Below are positions 17,147 to 25,388 of a stretch of DNA of 64,000 bases, piece by piece; the first letter of the stretch is position 1, and each line of letters begins with the position of its first letter. The notes below the pieces were generated by a model. That model saw only the letters and a list, made by a program, of their open reading frames with translations. It was not told where the DNA came from and ran no database searches. The stretch is from Spirochaetales bacterium (GTDB lineage: Bacteria; Spirochaetota; Spirochaetia; Sphaerochaetales; Sphaerochaetaceae): contig JAQYHB010000052.1 in NCBI GenBank assembly GCA_028722305.1, forward strand, positions 1-64,000, in the 5' to 3' direction. Position numbers and translations under genes: made by a program.

Positions 17147-18540
17147 CAGAACTCGATTTGACCGACTGCTCTCGGATAGGGGATGACATCGCGGATGTTC
17201 TGCATGCCGGTGACATACATGACCGCGCGCTCGAAGCCTAGGCCGAAGCCACTGTGGGGAACCGTTCCATACTTGCGCAGGTCGGTGTACCACCAGTAGG
17301 CGTCGGTGTTCATGCCGAGCTGGCGCATGCGGGCAAGAAGCTTGTCGTAATCGACCTCTCTCTCGCTTCCCCCGATAATCTCGCCCAGGCGGGGGACCAG
17401 CACGTCCATGCCCCGGACCGTCTTTCCATCCTCGTTCTGCTTCATGTAGAAGCTCTTGATGGCGGCCGGATAGTCGGTGACGATCACCGGGCTCTTGCAG
17501 ACCTGTTCGGTCAGGTAGCGCTCATGTTCGGTCTGGATGTCACTGCCCCAGTGGACCGGAAACTCGAACTCGCCGTTGTGCGGCTCGAGCGCCTTGATCG
17601 CCTCGGTGTAGGTCATGTGGGCGAACGGGGTCTCGACGACGTGCCGCAGCGTCTCGATGATGCCGGGCTGGACGCGTTTCTCGAAGAACTCCAGGTCCTC
17701 AGGGTTCTTCTCGAGGGCTGCCTTGAAGAGGAACTTCAGGTATTCCTCGGCCACGTCCATGTTGCCCTCGATGTCGCAAAAGCTCATCTCCGGCTCGATC
17801 ATCCAGAACTCGGCGAGGTGGCGCTTGGTGACGCTGTTCTCCGAGCGGAAGGTAGGTCCGAAGGTGTAGATGTTCTTCATGGCGGTGGCGTAGGTCTCGC
17901 CCTCAAGCTGTCCACTGACGGTCAGCTTGCTCATCTTTCCAAAGAAATCCTTGCTCCAGTCGACCTTGCCGTCCTTGGTCTTGGGGACGTTGTCCAACGG
18001 CAGGGTAGTGACGGTGAACTGCTCGCCGGCGCCCTCGGCGTCGCTCGCGCTGATGATCGGCGTGTGGACATAGATGAAGCCGTTCTGCTGGAAGTACTGG
18101 TGGGTGGCGAAGGCCAGCGTGTTGCGCACCCGCATGACCGCTCCAAAGGTGTTGGTACGGGCTCTCAGATGGGCGATCTCACGCAGATACTCGACCGTTT
18201 GGAACTTCTTCTGAAGGGGGTAGTCGTTCGGACAGGGACCAACGAGCTTGACCTCCTCGGCCTGCATCTCGACAGCCTGGTTCCCTCCCTGGCTGGCGAC
18301 AATCTTTCCGCGGCAGGAAACCGCCGCTCCAGTGGTGATGGAGGCAAGAACCGCGTTGTCGTTCAGCTTCGCCTTGTCGATGACCACCTGCAGGCCCTGC
18401 AGGCAGGAGCCGTCGTTGACCGACAGGAAGCAGACATTCTTGCTGTCCCGTTTGGTCCTGACCCATCCATCAGCCTGAACGATCTCGTCACCGCTCTGGC
18501 GGGCAAGCAGTGCCTTGATACGATTCTTCGTCAAATCCAT
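17146..18540 (-). CDS. asnS: Asparaginyl-tRNA synthetase
   Basis: 464 residues, class IIb synthetase. The N-terminal OB-fold anticodon-binding domain starts VQADGWVRTKRDSKN. Motif 2 region: TFGPTFRSENS and RHLAEFWMIEPEM. Motif 3: GFGLGFERAVMYVTGMQNIRD. The C-terminus ends PYPRAVGQIEF as in bacterial AsnRS. Charges tRNA-Asn with asparagine in the cytosol. The start at 18540 is chosen for AAGGAG 8 bases upstream; the longer frame to 18603 lacks one. Last-base overlap with the DUF5131 gene downstream. Confidence 0.95.
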   Translation of the reverse strand: MDLTKNRIKALLARQSGDEIVQADGWVRTKRDSKNVCFLSVNDGSCLQGLQVVIDKAKLNDNAVLASITTGAAVSCRGKIVASQGGNQAVEMQAEEVKLVGPCPNDYPLQKKFQTVEYLREIAHLRARTNTFGAVMRVRNTLAFATHQYFQQNGFIYVHTPIISASDAEGAGEQFTVTTLPLDNVPKTKDGKVDWSKDFFGKMSKLTVSGQLEGETYATAMKNIYTFGPTFRSENSVTKRHLAEFWMIEPEMSFCDIEGNMDVAEEYLKFLFKAALEKNPEDLEFFEKRVQPGIIETLRHVVETPFAHMTYTEAIKALEPHNGEFEFPVHWGSDIQTEHERYLTEQVCKSPVIVTDYPAAIKSFYMKQNEDGKTVRGMDVLVPRLGEIIGGSEREVDYDKLLARMRQLGMNTDAYWWYTDLRKYGTVPHSGFGLGFERAVMYVTGMQNIRDVIPYPRAVGQIEF

Positions 18541-18699
18541 CTTGCAGACTCCTTGTGGAAAATTCCGTGAAAGGATGGTAGCACAAAGCCCCCTGCCCTG
18601 CAACGAGCAGAAACTGGAAAGGCGATTTTAGTGAATCCTTGCGGGGGATAGTGAAGATATACCAGCGAAAGATTGGAACAGGTCAAGAAGGAGAAACGC

Positions 18700-19503
18700 T
18701 TGAGTAAACATCCCATGTTTACTACTTTATTCTATATGGTTCATTATGCGGTGCTTGGTTCGGGATCGAACGGGAACAGTTATGCGATCAGTGATGGAAC
18801 GCGGACGCTTTTGGTCGACCAAGGCTTCAGTCTGGTCGAACTGAAACGCCGGCTTTCCCTGTCCGATATCCCCTTTTCGAGTGTCGTGGGGTGTTGCGTC
18901 ACCCATCTGCATCCCGACCATGTCCACGGGCTGGGAACCTTCGCCCGCAAGACGGGGCTTCCCGTCTGGCTCAACCGGGCGATGGTGGAGAAAGAGCCGG
19001 TGGTCTTCCAGCGGCTCAACCTGCCGGAGCGTACCGTCCATCTGGTCGTGCCCGATACCCCATTCGACGAGGGACCTTTCCATCTGACCTGCATGACCAC
19101 CAGCCACGACAGCGGCGGTTCGGTCTGTTGGGACATCGGGGTAGCCGACCACAGGCTGATGGTGCTGACCGATACAGGGGTGACAACCGAGGAGCAGCTT
19201 TCCTGCGCCAGCATGGCGGACGTGCTGTTCCTTGAGGCGAATTATGACGAGGAGATGCTGGCCGATGGCCCGTACCCCCCTGCCCTGAAACGCCGCATCG
19301 CTGGGAAATGGGGCCATCTATCCAACACCGAGGCCCTTGAGTTCCTGACGCATAGCGGTTTCCACGGGGAGCGGGTCTATTTCATCCATCTCTCTTCGAC
19401 CAACAACAATCCTGGCCTGCTGGCCATGCAGGCCGGAGGGTTGTACCATGGCCCTTTCACCGTCTGCGAGAAGGGTAAGTGCTACGAAGGAAGGCTTGCA
19501 TGA
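18700..19503 (+). CDS. MBL-fold metallohydrolase (YycJ-like)
   Basis: 267 residues if started at TTG 18700, which has AAGGAG 6 bases upstream. ATG 18736 has no RBS. The protein begins VLGSGSNGNSYAI and has the metallo-beta-lactamase metal motif THLHPDHVHG, then TTSHDSGGSV, LTDTG and HLSSTNNNP. This pattern is that of the YycJ/WalJ subfamily of probable 5'-exonuclease-like MBL proteins. It is cytosolic. Its stop overlaps the acyl-CoA ligase start (ATGA). Substrate not known. Confidence 0.85.
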   Translation: MSKHPMFTTLFYMVHYAVLGSGSNGNSYAISDGTRTLLVDQGFSLVELKRRLSLSDIPFSSVVGCCVTHLHPDHVHGLGTFARKTGLPVWLNRAMVEKEPVVFQRLNLPERTVHLVVPDTPFDEGPFHLTCMTTSHDSGGSVCWDIGVADHRLMVLTDTGVTTEEQLSCASMADVLFLEANYDEEMLADGPYPPALKRRIAGKWGHLSNTEALEFLTHSGFHGERVYFIHLSSTNNNPGLLAMQAGGLYHGPFTVCEKGKCYEGRLA

Positions 19504-21293
19504 AGAACAACAAGAAGAATGACCTCTGGACCTTGAAGCGGATCAAGCGTCTGCCCAAGAGGGCTGACGGGCTGAAGCCTTACATGGTCTATGCCTATAC
19601 GTTTCGCTCGCTTCTGGAATGTGCAGCAAGCCGCTACCAGAACCGCCTAGCCCTCTCCATCTGGCAGGATGAGGCGAGCGAGGTGACTTACCGGGAGATG
19701 AGCTATAAGTGCAGGAACTTCGGCTTGTTCCTGATTTCCCGCGGGTACCGGAAGGGGGACAAGGTGTTGCTGATGGGGGAGTCGTGCCCTACCTGGATGA
19801 TTGCATACCTCGGCCTGACCAGCGTCGGACTGACTGCCGTCCCTGTCCTGCCCGAGTTCAGCACCAAGGAGGTGCAGAACATCATCGACGAGAGCGGGGT
19901 GAAAGGGTGCATTGTCAACGTCAAGCACTTCGAGCAGTGCTATCCGGGTCATGAGCAGTTGGAATTCATCCGCATGGAGGACCTGTTCCTGATCAAGCCG
20001 GAGGACTTGGACGGCACCCGTGCAGGTTTCCAGAAAGCGCCTGGCACCAGCCTGACCGAGACGAAACCGGAGAAGGGGTGGGAGAAAGTCTGGCAGGAAT
20101 CCGCTCCGGACGAGGAGGATTTGGCTAGCCTGATTTTCACCAGTGGCACGACCGGCAAGAGCAAAGGGGTCATGCTGACCCACAAGAATCTGGTCTGGAA
20201 CATCGACGTCTGCTGCGTCAACTTCTTCAAGACCAAGCCCGGCATGAAGGCCCTTTCCATCCTGCCGATGAGCCATGTCTACGAGTTCACCACCCAGCAG
20301 ATGCTGGGCATGCTCTGCGGCTTCAGCATCTTCTATCTGGGCAAGCCCCCTGCGCCGACCATCCTGATGAAGGCGATGCAGGACATCCGTCCCAATGTCA
20401 TCATGACCGTCCCGCTCCTGATCGAGAAGGTCTATCAATCCAGCGTCGGTCCGGTCCTGAAGAACCCGAAGCTCAAATTCTGGCTCCACTGGAAACCGAG
20501 CCGCCATTTCATCTGCCGGGCGGCCGGAAGAAAGATCAAGCTCGCCATGGGCGGCAAGATCAAGTTCTTCGGCATCGGTGGCAGCGCCCTTGATCCGACG
20601 GTCGAGCGCTTCCTCTACGACGCCAAGTTCCCTTATGCCCAAGGCTACGGGCTGACCGAGACCAGCCCGATGATTGCCGGCCATGGACCTTACCCGAAGT
20701 GCCACCACCTTGGCTTCCTTGGACCGGTGCTGGAGCATGAGACGGTAAGAATCGACCATCCCAACAAAGAGGGGGTGGGCGAAATCCTGGTCAAGGGGCC
20801 GAACGTATGCAAGGGATACTTCCATAACGACGCGCTGACCCGAGAGAGCTTCACCCCCGATGGTTTCTTCCGTACCGGAGACCTTGGGGTCATCAAGCGG
20901 GGAAGACTGGGGCTCCGTGGCAGGACCAAGACGATGATCCTCGGTTCTGGCGGCGAGAACATCTACCCTGAGGCAATCGAGAGCATGATCAACAACATTC
21001 CTTTCGTCAGCGAAAGCCTGGTGATCGCCGAAGATGGAGGACTGCTCGCCCTGATCAAACTGGACATGGAGTCCTACGCCCAAAGCATGCAGATTTCCCT
21101 TGACGAGGCCAAGGTTTCGGCGAGAAAGTACCTGGAGGGCCTGAAGAAGACAGTCAACAAGGACCTGGCCTCCTTCAGCAAGATCAGCGACGTCGAGCTG
21201 CAGGAAAAGCCTTTCGAGCGGACCCCGACCATGAAGATCAAGCGGTTCCTCTATGAGCGTACGGGCAAGAAGAAGGACGACCAGAGGAAATGA
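19500..21293 (+). CDS. AMP-dependent acyl-CoA synthetase (long-chain fatty acid--CoA ligase type)
   Basis: 597 residues of the ANL superfamily. P-loop-like motif: LIFTSGTTGKSKGVMLTHKNL. Adenylate-binding motif: QGYGLTETSP. Hinge and C-terminal core: FFRTGDLG, GRTKTMILGSGGENIYPE. It activates a carboxylic acid, most likely a fatty acid, to the acyl-CoA via an acyl-adenylate. The catalytic Lys near the C-terminus fits TPTMKIKR. Start at 19500 overlaps the MBL stop by 4 bases. A TetR-type regulator follows after a terminator. Confidence 0.88.
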   Translation: MKNNKKNDLWTLKRIKRLPKRADGLKPYMVYAYTFRSLLECAASRYQNRLALSIWQDEASEVTYREMSYKCRNFGLFLISRGYRKGDKVLLMGESCPTWMIAYLGLTSVGLTAVPVLPEFSTKEVQNIIDESGVKGCIVNVKHFEQCYPGHEQLEFIRMEDLFLIKPEDLDGTRAGFQKAPGTSLTETKPEKGWEKVWQESAPDEEDLASLIFTSGTTGKSKGVMLTHKNLVWNIDVCCVNFFKTKPGMKALSILPMSHVYEFTTQQMLGMLCGFSIFYLGKPPAPTILMKAMQDIRPNVIMTVPLLIEKVYQSSVGPVLKNPKLKFWLHWKPSRHFICRAAGRKIKLAMGGKIKFFGIGGSALDPTVERFLYDAKFPYAQGYGLTETSPMIAGHGPYPKCHHLGFLGPVLEHETVRIDHPNKEGVGEILVKGPNVCKGYFHNDALTRESFTPDGFFRTGDLGVIKRGRLGLRGRTKTMILGSGGENIYPEAIESMINNIPFVSESLVIAEDGGLLALIKLDMESYAQSMQISLDEAKVSARKYLEGLKKTVNKDLASFSKISDVELQEKPFERTPTMKIKRFLYERTGKKKDDQRK

Positions 21294-21320
21294 CCTTTCC
21301 AAAAACGAGCTGAAACGAAC

Positions 21321-21360
21321 GGACGGCGTCTTCGCGGTGGCGAGGCGCCGTCCTTCTTTT
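21321..21360 (+). terminator. Rho-independent terminator after the acyl-CoA ligase gene
   Basis: GGACGGCG (21321-21328) pairs with CGCCGTCC (21346-21353) and is followed by TTCTTTT. Confidence 0.75.
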
Positions 21361-21390
21361 GTGCTCTTGCCATTCTTGGAGACTCTGACT

Positions 21391-21870
21391 ATGAGGAAAC
21401 AAAATTTAAATGAAAGTTTCCACATGGATACCGCACAGAACATTATCGAGGAATCGATTCACAGTTTGCAGGAGGAGGGGCTCCGCTTCTCGGTGGATTC
21501 CCTAGCTGGCAGGATGGGCATGTCCAAGAAGACCATCTACAAGTGTTTCCCAACCAAGGAAGCACTTGCCAAAGCGCTCTACCAACAGTACTTTCGCGAA
21601 GCACGAGAACACGCCAGACAAGTACTGGAAGGACAACAGGGGCAATCGGCGCGGACACTGCTGCTCGTCCTCTACTACCAGGCCTACGCGATGGTCAACC
21701 CGGGGGTCTTCAACAAGTTCGCCCTGAACGAGGAACTGAGAATCTTTGCGGAGAAGGAGATGTACCAGCTCTATGCCCTGATGGCCCCCGCGCTGACCAG
21801 CAAGGTGGATGCGTTCCGTCCCATCCTTGATGGAACCTTCGAGTACCTGTACACCCGCTTTCTGCCATGA
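21391..21870 (+). CDS. TetR/AcrR family regulator
   Basis: 159 residues from ATG 21391 (GGAG 9 bases upstream). The N-terminal helix-turn-helix reads FSVDSLAGRMGMSKKTIYKC, then FPTKEALAKALY, the classic TetR pattern. The C-terminal ligand domain is short and helical. The gene sits 6 bp before a MATE-transporter remnant. Such pairs usually mean that the regulator controls the pump. Here the pump is broken, so the regulator may be orphaned or act on the upstream ligase. Confidence 0.85.
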   Translation: MRKQNLNESFHMDTAQNIIEESIHSLQEEGLRFSVDSLAGRMGMSKKTIYKCFPTKEALAKALYQQYFREAREHARQVLEGQQGQSARTLLLVLYYQAYAMVNPGVFNKFALNEELRIFAEKEMYQLYALMAPALTSKVDAFRPILDGTFEYLYTRFLP

Positions 21871-21876
21871 GACGAA

Positions 21877-22149
21877 GTGATTCAGTTATTGAGAGCGATT
21901 TTCTTTCATCCGAAACGGAGACATGACATCGGCGCTTCGCGCCTGGGGCTCTTCCTTTCGATGATCAGGCAAGGTATCTGCTATATTCCTTTCATCCTGT
22001 TGCTTCCGGGAAGGTTCGGTGTCGAGGGCATCTACCTGTCCCAGCCGGCTGCCGACCTGCTGACCTTCCTGGTCTGCGTGCTCCTGATCCGGCCGATGAA
22101 GCGGATGGCATCCCAGCGCATGAGTGGCCAGCTTCCGGAGGAGCACTAG
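21877..22149 (+). pseudogene. C-terminal remnant of a MATE-family efflux pump
   Basis: 90 codons from a GTG. SRLGLFLSMIRQGICYIPFI, then the block GIYLSQPAADLLTFLVCVLL ahead of IRPMKRM, match the last two to three membrane helices of MATE (NorM/DinF-type) exporters. A complete MATE has about 450 residues and 12 helices, so ~80 percent is missing at the 5' end. The bases between the TetR stop and this frame show no other MATE segments. It probably arose by internal deletion of a TetR-MATE pair. Confidence 0.7.
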
Positions 22150-22170
22150 GAACGTATCGGGATGGGAAAA

Positions 22171-22200
22171 CGAGGGATGCCCACGACGGCGCATCCCTCG
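22171..22200 (-). terminator. Terminator for the leftward exported-protein gene
   Basis: CGAGGGATGC (22171-22180) and GCATCCCTCG (22191-22200) form a perfect 10-bp stem. On the minus strand it is followed by TTTTCCC, so it mainly serves the gene ending at 22216. Confidence 0.7.
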
Positions 22201-22215
22201 TATGGATAGGGAAGA

Positions 22216-22722
22216 CTAGAAGGTGAATCCAAGCCCGAGTTGCGGCATCAGCACCTCGGCATTCCACTGCCAGTCGTCGTGCTGGTCCTTCTCCCATGTG
22301 AGGGAAAGCCCGCTGCCTGCCCTGATGAAGAACCGGGAATTGACGTCGTAGGTCAGGTACCCCATCAAATCGGCACCGTAGATGGTGTCGTCGCTGGTGA
22401 TGGTGAAGGTCGGGCCGGCCAGCATCATGATCCTCCAGCCCTTGTTCCCCAGCTTGGTGCCCATCGTGAAGGCGGGACGGAAGACATTCTCATCGGATCC
22501 CTTCCTATAGGCATACATGACGTTGAACCCCATGAACTGGTTGAAGGTCATGCCGAAGTCCGCGTTGAAGGCGAACTCAAACTCGTGGGAATCCTTGTCG
22601 ATGGTCCACAGAGCGTAGGAATCGCCGGTGTTCAGCGTCGTGGCAAGCTGTGCCTGGGTGCTGGTGGCGAACAGGCTCCCTGCCAGAGCGAGAGTCGCGA
22701 GTGTTGCAAGTAGTTTCTTCAT
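22216..22722 (-). CDS. Small exported beta-barrel-like protein
   Basis: 168 residues. A clear signal peptide (MKKLLATLATLALAGSLFAT-STQAQ) is followed by alternating polar/aromatic strands (HEFEFAFNADFGMTFNQFM, WRIMMLAGPTFTI), ending in aromatic Phe (LGLGFTF), as in outer-membrane beta-barrels. The size suggests an 8-strand barrel. It lies downstream of another exported protein on the same strand. No named family recognised. Confidence 0.6.
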   Translation of the reverse strand: MKKLLATLATLALAGSLFATSTQAQLATTLNTGDSYALWTIDKDSHEFEFAFNADFGMTFNQFMGFNVMYAYRKGSDENVFRPAFTMGTKLGNKGWRIMMLAGPTFTITSDDTIYGADLMGYLTYDVNSRFFIRAGSGLSLTWEKDQHDDWQWNAEVLMPQLGLGFTF

Positions 22723-22788
22723 AGCTGGTGCTTCCTCTTATCCCCATCATAGGAGGAAGCGCCCGTTTCGGCAAGAAAGTGCAGGGAG

Positions 22789-23586
22789 TCAGTAGTTGTA
22801 GACCACGCCGATGAAGGGCATCAGGTTGTAGGCGATTGGTGCCGCGCCGGTGGTGCCTTCGGCGTAGATCTTGTTTTCCGTCACCGAGGCAACGCTGCTG
22901 GGTATGCCCCCAACATCCTTTTCCGAAAGGTCCATGTCCAGCTTGATGTTGTTGGAAAGCGGGATGTCCAGGCGGAAGCCGGTGCGGATGCCGAAATGCT
23001 TGGTGAAGTTGTACAGGAAGGCTGCCTGCAGGGAGGGGCCTGCATAGAGGATCTTCATGTCGACGTTGTCGTTCTCGGCGCTGATGTACTTGAAGAAGGC
23101 TCCGCCATCCAGCTCGATGCCGAGCTTTTGCCCATCGCCAAAGAACCAGCGGTAGCTGAGCAACAGGCGTGCCTTGATGCCGAGCTTGTAGTCATCCTCA
23201 TCCAGTCCGAGATTCCCGCCGAGCAGTGAGTCGATCTCGTCGCTGTCGATGTCCTGTCTCATCTTTTTCTGCAAAGCCACACCGTAGATAAGGCCGAAAC
23301 GGGCCTCTTTCTCGAAGTAGTTCGCACCCTCGAAGTCCAGGGCGAGCAGCGTGTCGTGGAGCTTGACGTTGTCGAAGTGGTAGGGATTTCCAGCCGTCAT
23401 CGCGTTGCCATAGGCCTCATACCCCGTCTGGGTCGTCACCTTGTTGAGATACATGTCGGCGTCGATGCCATAGGAATCCCATTCCGGGGCGATGGCGAAA
23501 CTGACCCAATTGCGGGTAGTGGCGAAAAGCGGACAGGAAAGCATGAGGGCAATACCGATTCCGAGAATGGGTCTGATGGTTTTCAC
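22789..23586 (-). CDS. Exported protein, probable outer-membrane beta-barrel
   Basis: 265 residues from GTG at 23586 (AAGGAG upstream). The signal peptide ends near LMLSCPLFA. The mature part has many amphipathic strands (ARLLLSYRWFFGDGQKLGIE, FGIRTGFRLDIPLS) and ends with tyrosine (IGVVYNY), an aromatic residue as at barrel C-termini. The gap to the next leftward gene is 66 bp, so the two exported proteins may be co-transcribed. No family name assigned. Confidence 0.6.
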   Translation of the reverse strand: MKTIRPILGIGIALMLSCPLFATTRNWVSFAIAPEWDSYGIDADMYLNKVTTQTGYEAYGNAMTAGNPYHFDNVKLHDTLLALDFEGANYFEKEARFGLIYGVALQKKMRQDIDSDEIDSLLGGNLGLDEDDYKLGIKARLLLSYRWFFGDGQKLGIELDGGAFFKYISAENDNVDMKILYAGPSLQAAFLYNFTKHFGIRTGFRLDIPLSNNIKLDMDLSEKDVGGIPSSVASVTENKIYAEGTTGAAPIAYNLMPFIGVVYNY

Positions 23587-23636
23587 AGGGTACTCCTTGC
23601 AGTGTTAAATTGACGAAATATTAATTAATGTTATTT

Positions 23637-23661
23637 TTGACAAAATATGATAAAGTGTCAA
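23637..23661. promoter_or_regulatory. AT-rich divergent control region with TTGACA inverted repeat
   Basis: TTGACA (23637-23642) and TGTCAA (23656-23661) form an inverted repeat with a 13-base spacer in the AT-rich gap between the leftward exported-protein gene and the rightward DAHP synthase gene. Either arm can be read as a -35 box; no convincing -10 is seen. An ATTAATTAAT palindrome lies beside it. Confidence 0.3.
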
Positions 23662-23747
23662 TAAGCATCGGAGAGGAAAAGCAAACGCCGGTCTGACGGG
23701 AAACGCAATTCCCAAATTCCGCCGCTTCGTGGTATACCTGTCACCAT

Positions 23748-24806
23748 ATGGCAATAGATATCCGAATCAAGAATGTCGAGCCGATCGCTTCCCCTGAGGA
23801 AATCGCTCGCAAGTATCCTTTGTCTCCTGCGTCCCAGGAGTTCATCCTTTCCGCACGAGAGACGGTCAACAACATCATCAAGGGCAACGACCGCCGCCTG
23901 CTTGCGGTGATCGGACCCTGCTCGATCCACGACCCACGCGCCGCGCTGGACTACGCGCAACGCCTGAAGAAGCTCGCCGACCAGGTGAGCGACGTCATGT
24001 TCGTCGTCATGCGCTCCTATTTCGAGAAGCCCCGCACCGTCGTCGGCTGGAAGGGGCTGATCCTCGACCCGGACATGGACGGCACCTACAACATCCAGAA
24101 GGGTATCGAGGTCGCCCGTCAGCTCTTGGTCAAGCTGACAGACCTGAGGCTTCCCCTGGGGTGTGAGGTCCTCGACCCCATCATCCCCCAGTACATCGAC
24201 GAACTGATGAGCTGGTCCTCCATCGGAGCCCGTACCACCTCCAGCCAGACCCACCGCAACCTTGCCAGCGGCCTTTCCGTCGCGGTCGGCTTCAAGAACT
24301 CGACCGACGGTGATGTCGGGGTGGCGATCAACGCCATCAAGAGCGCACGCAATCCTGCCGCCTTCATCGGTATCGACAAGAACGGCATGTCGGCTGTCTA
24401 TCACACTACCGGCAACGATTGCGGCCATCTGATCCTGCGCGGTGGCGGGGGGTCTCCGAACTACTACGAGGACGACGTCGAGGCGGCGCGCAAGGCCATG
24501 ACGGCCGCTGGGTTGGAGCCATCGATCGTCATCGACTGCTCCCACGCCAACAGCAACAAGCAGTGGCAACGCCAGGCCCGCGTGCTGCGCAGCGTGATCG
24601 ACCAGGTTTGCTGGGGCGAGAAGGCGATCCGCGGCTTCATGCTGGAGAGCTTCCTGCAGGACGGGCGCCAGGAAATCCCTTCCGACATCTCCCAGCTTGA
24701 GTACGGCAAGTCGGTCACCGACGAGTGCGTCGGCTGGGCCGAGACCGAGCGCCTGGTCCTGAGGGCCGCGCAGCTCTTGCGTCAAGGCGAGGAAAAACCC
24801 CTGTAA
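23748..24806 (+). CDS. 3-deoxy-7-phosphoheptulonate (DAHP) synthase, AroG/F/H type
   Basis: 352 residues, type I-alpha DAHP synthase. It condenses PEP and erythrose 4-phosphate in the first step of the shikimate pathway. Signature blocks: AVIGPCSIHDPRAALDYA, MRSYFEKPRTVVGWKGLI, GARTTSSQTHRNLASG, FKNSTDGD, ILRGG and IDCSHANSNK. The C-terminus has the FLQDGRQEI motif. Isozyme class (Phe, Tyr or Trp sensitive) cannot be told. The DJ-1/PfpI gene starts 11 bp downstream. Confidence 0.93.
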   Translation: MAIDIRIKNVEPIASPEEIARKYPLSPASQEFILSARETVNNIIKGNDRRLLAVIGPCSIHDPRAALDYAQRLKKLADQVSDVMFVVMRSYFEKPRTVVGWKGLILDPDMDGTYNIQKGIEVARQLLVKLTDLRLPLGCEVLDPIIPQYIDELMSWSSIGARTTSSQTHRNLASGLSVAVGFKNSTDGDVGVAINAIKSARNPAAFIGIDKNGMSAVYHTTGNDCGHLILRGGGGSPNYYEDDVEAARKAMTAAGLEPSIVIDCSHANSNKQWQRQARVLRSVIDQVCWGEKAIRGFMLESFLQDGRQEIPSDISQLEYGKSVTDECVGWAETERLVLRAAQLLRQGEEKPL

Positions 24807-24816
24807 GGAAAGCGAT

Positions 24817-25371
24817 ATGGAAGAGAAACAGATTGTCGTCGTGCTGGCTGATGGCTTTGAGGAAATCGAGGCCCTCAGTCCGATCGACATGCTTCGTCGT
24901 GCCGGCGCCCACGTGACCGTCGCCGGACTGGGAAAGAAGATCATCGTCAGCAGCCACCGGGTCACCTTTGTCGCCGACGCCATATTCGAGCAGGTAGCCG
25001 GACAGGAGTGGGACGGCATCATTCTCCCCGGCGGGGGCAAGGGCGCCGAACACCTCGCAGAAAGCGAGGCCGTGCTGACCACAGCCGTCCGGCTTTTCGC
25101 CGAGGGAAAGCTGGTGGCCGCCATCTGTGCTTCACCGGCAGTGGTCCTGGGGGCCAGCGGCATCCTGGAGGGCAGGCATGTGACCTGTTTCCCCGGGGCG
25201 GACAAGGCGGCCCCTGCCATTGCCTTCGACCACTCCCGGCGGGTGATTGCCGACGGGAACCTGATTACCAGCCAGGGAGCGGGAACCGCCCTTGATTTCG
25301 CGATGGAGATCGTCGGATATTTGTATGGTCCAGAGGCGGAGAAAGCGCTCAAGGAACGGGTCGTGTATTGA
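24817..25371 (+). CDS. DJ-1/PfpI family protein
   Basis: 184 residues, nearly the size of YajL/DJ-1. The acidic motif at the start reads DGFEEIEALSPIDMLRRAGA. The nucleophile elbow is AAICASPAVVL (Cys). ITSQGAGTALDFA completes the DJ-1 signature. Family members act as deglycase/glyoxalase-like or redox-responsive chaperones; the exact role is debated. Start codon 11 bp after the DAHP synthase gene; the DUF1846 gene follows. Confidence 0.88.
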   Translation: MEEKQIVVVLADGFEEIEALSPIDMLRRAGAHVTVAGLGKKIIVSSHRVTFVADAIFEQVAGQEWDGIILPGGGKGAEHLAESEAVLTTAVRLFAEGKLVAAICASPAVVLGASGILEGRHVTCFPGADKAAPAIAFDHSRRVIADGNLITSQGAGTALDFAMEIVGYLYGPEAEKALKERVVY

Positions 25372-25388
25372 CCGAGGGGATGGGAACG

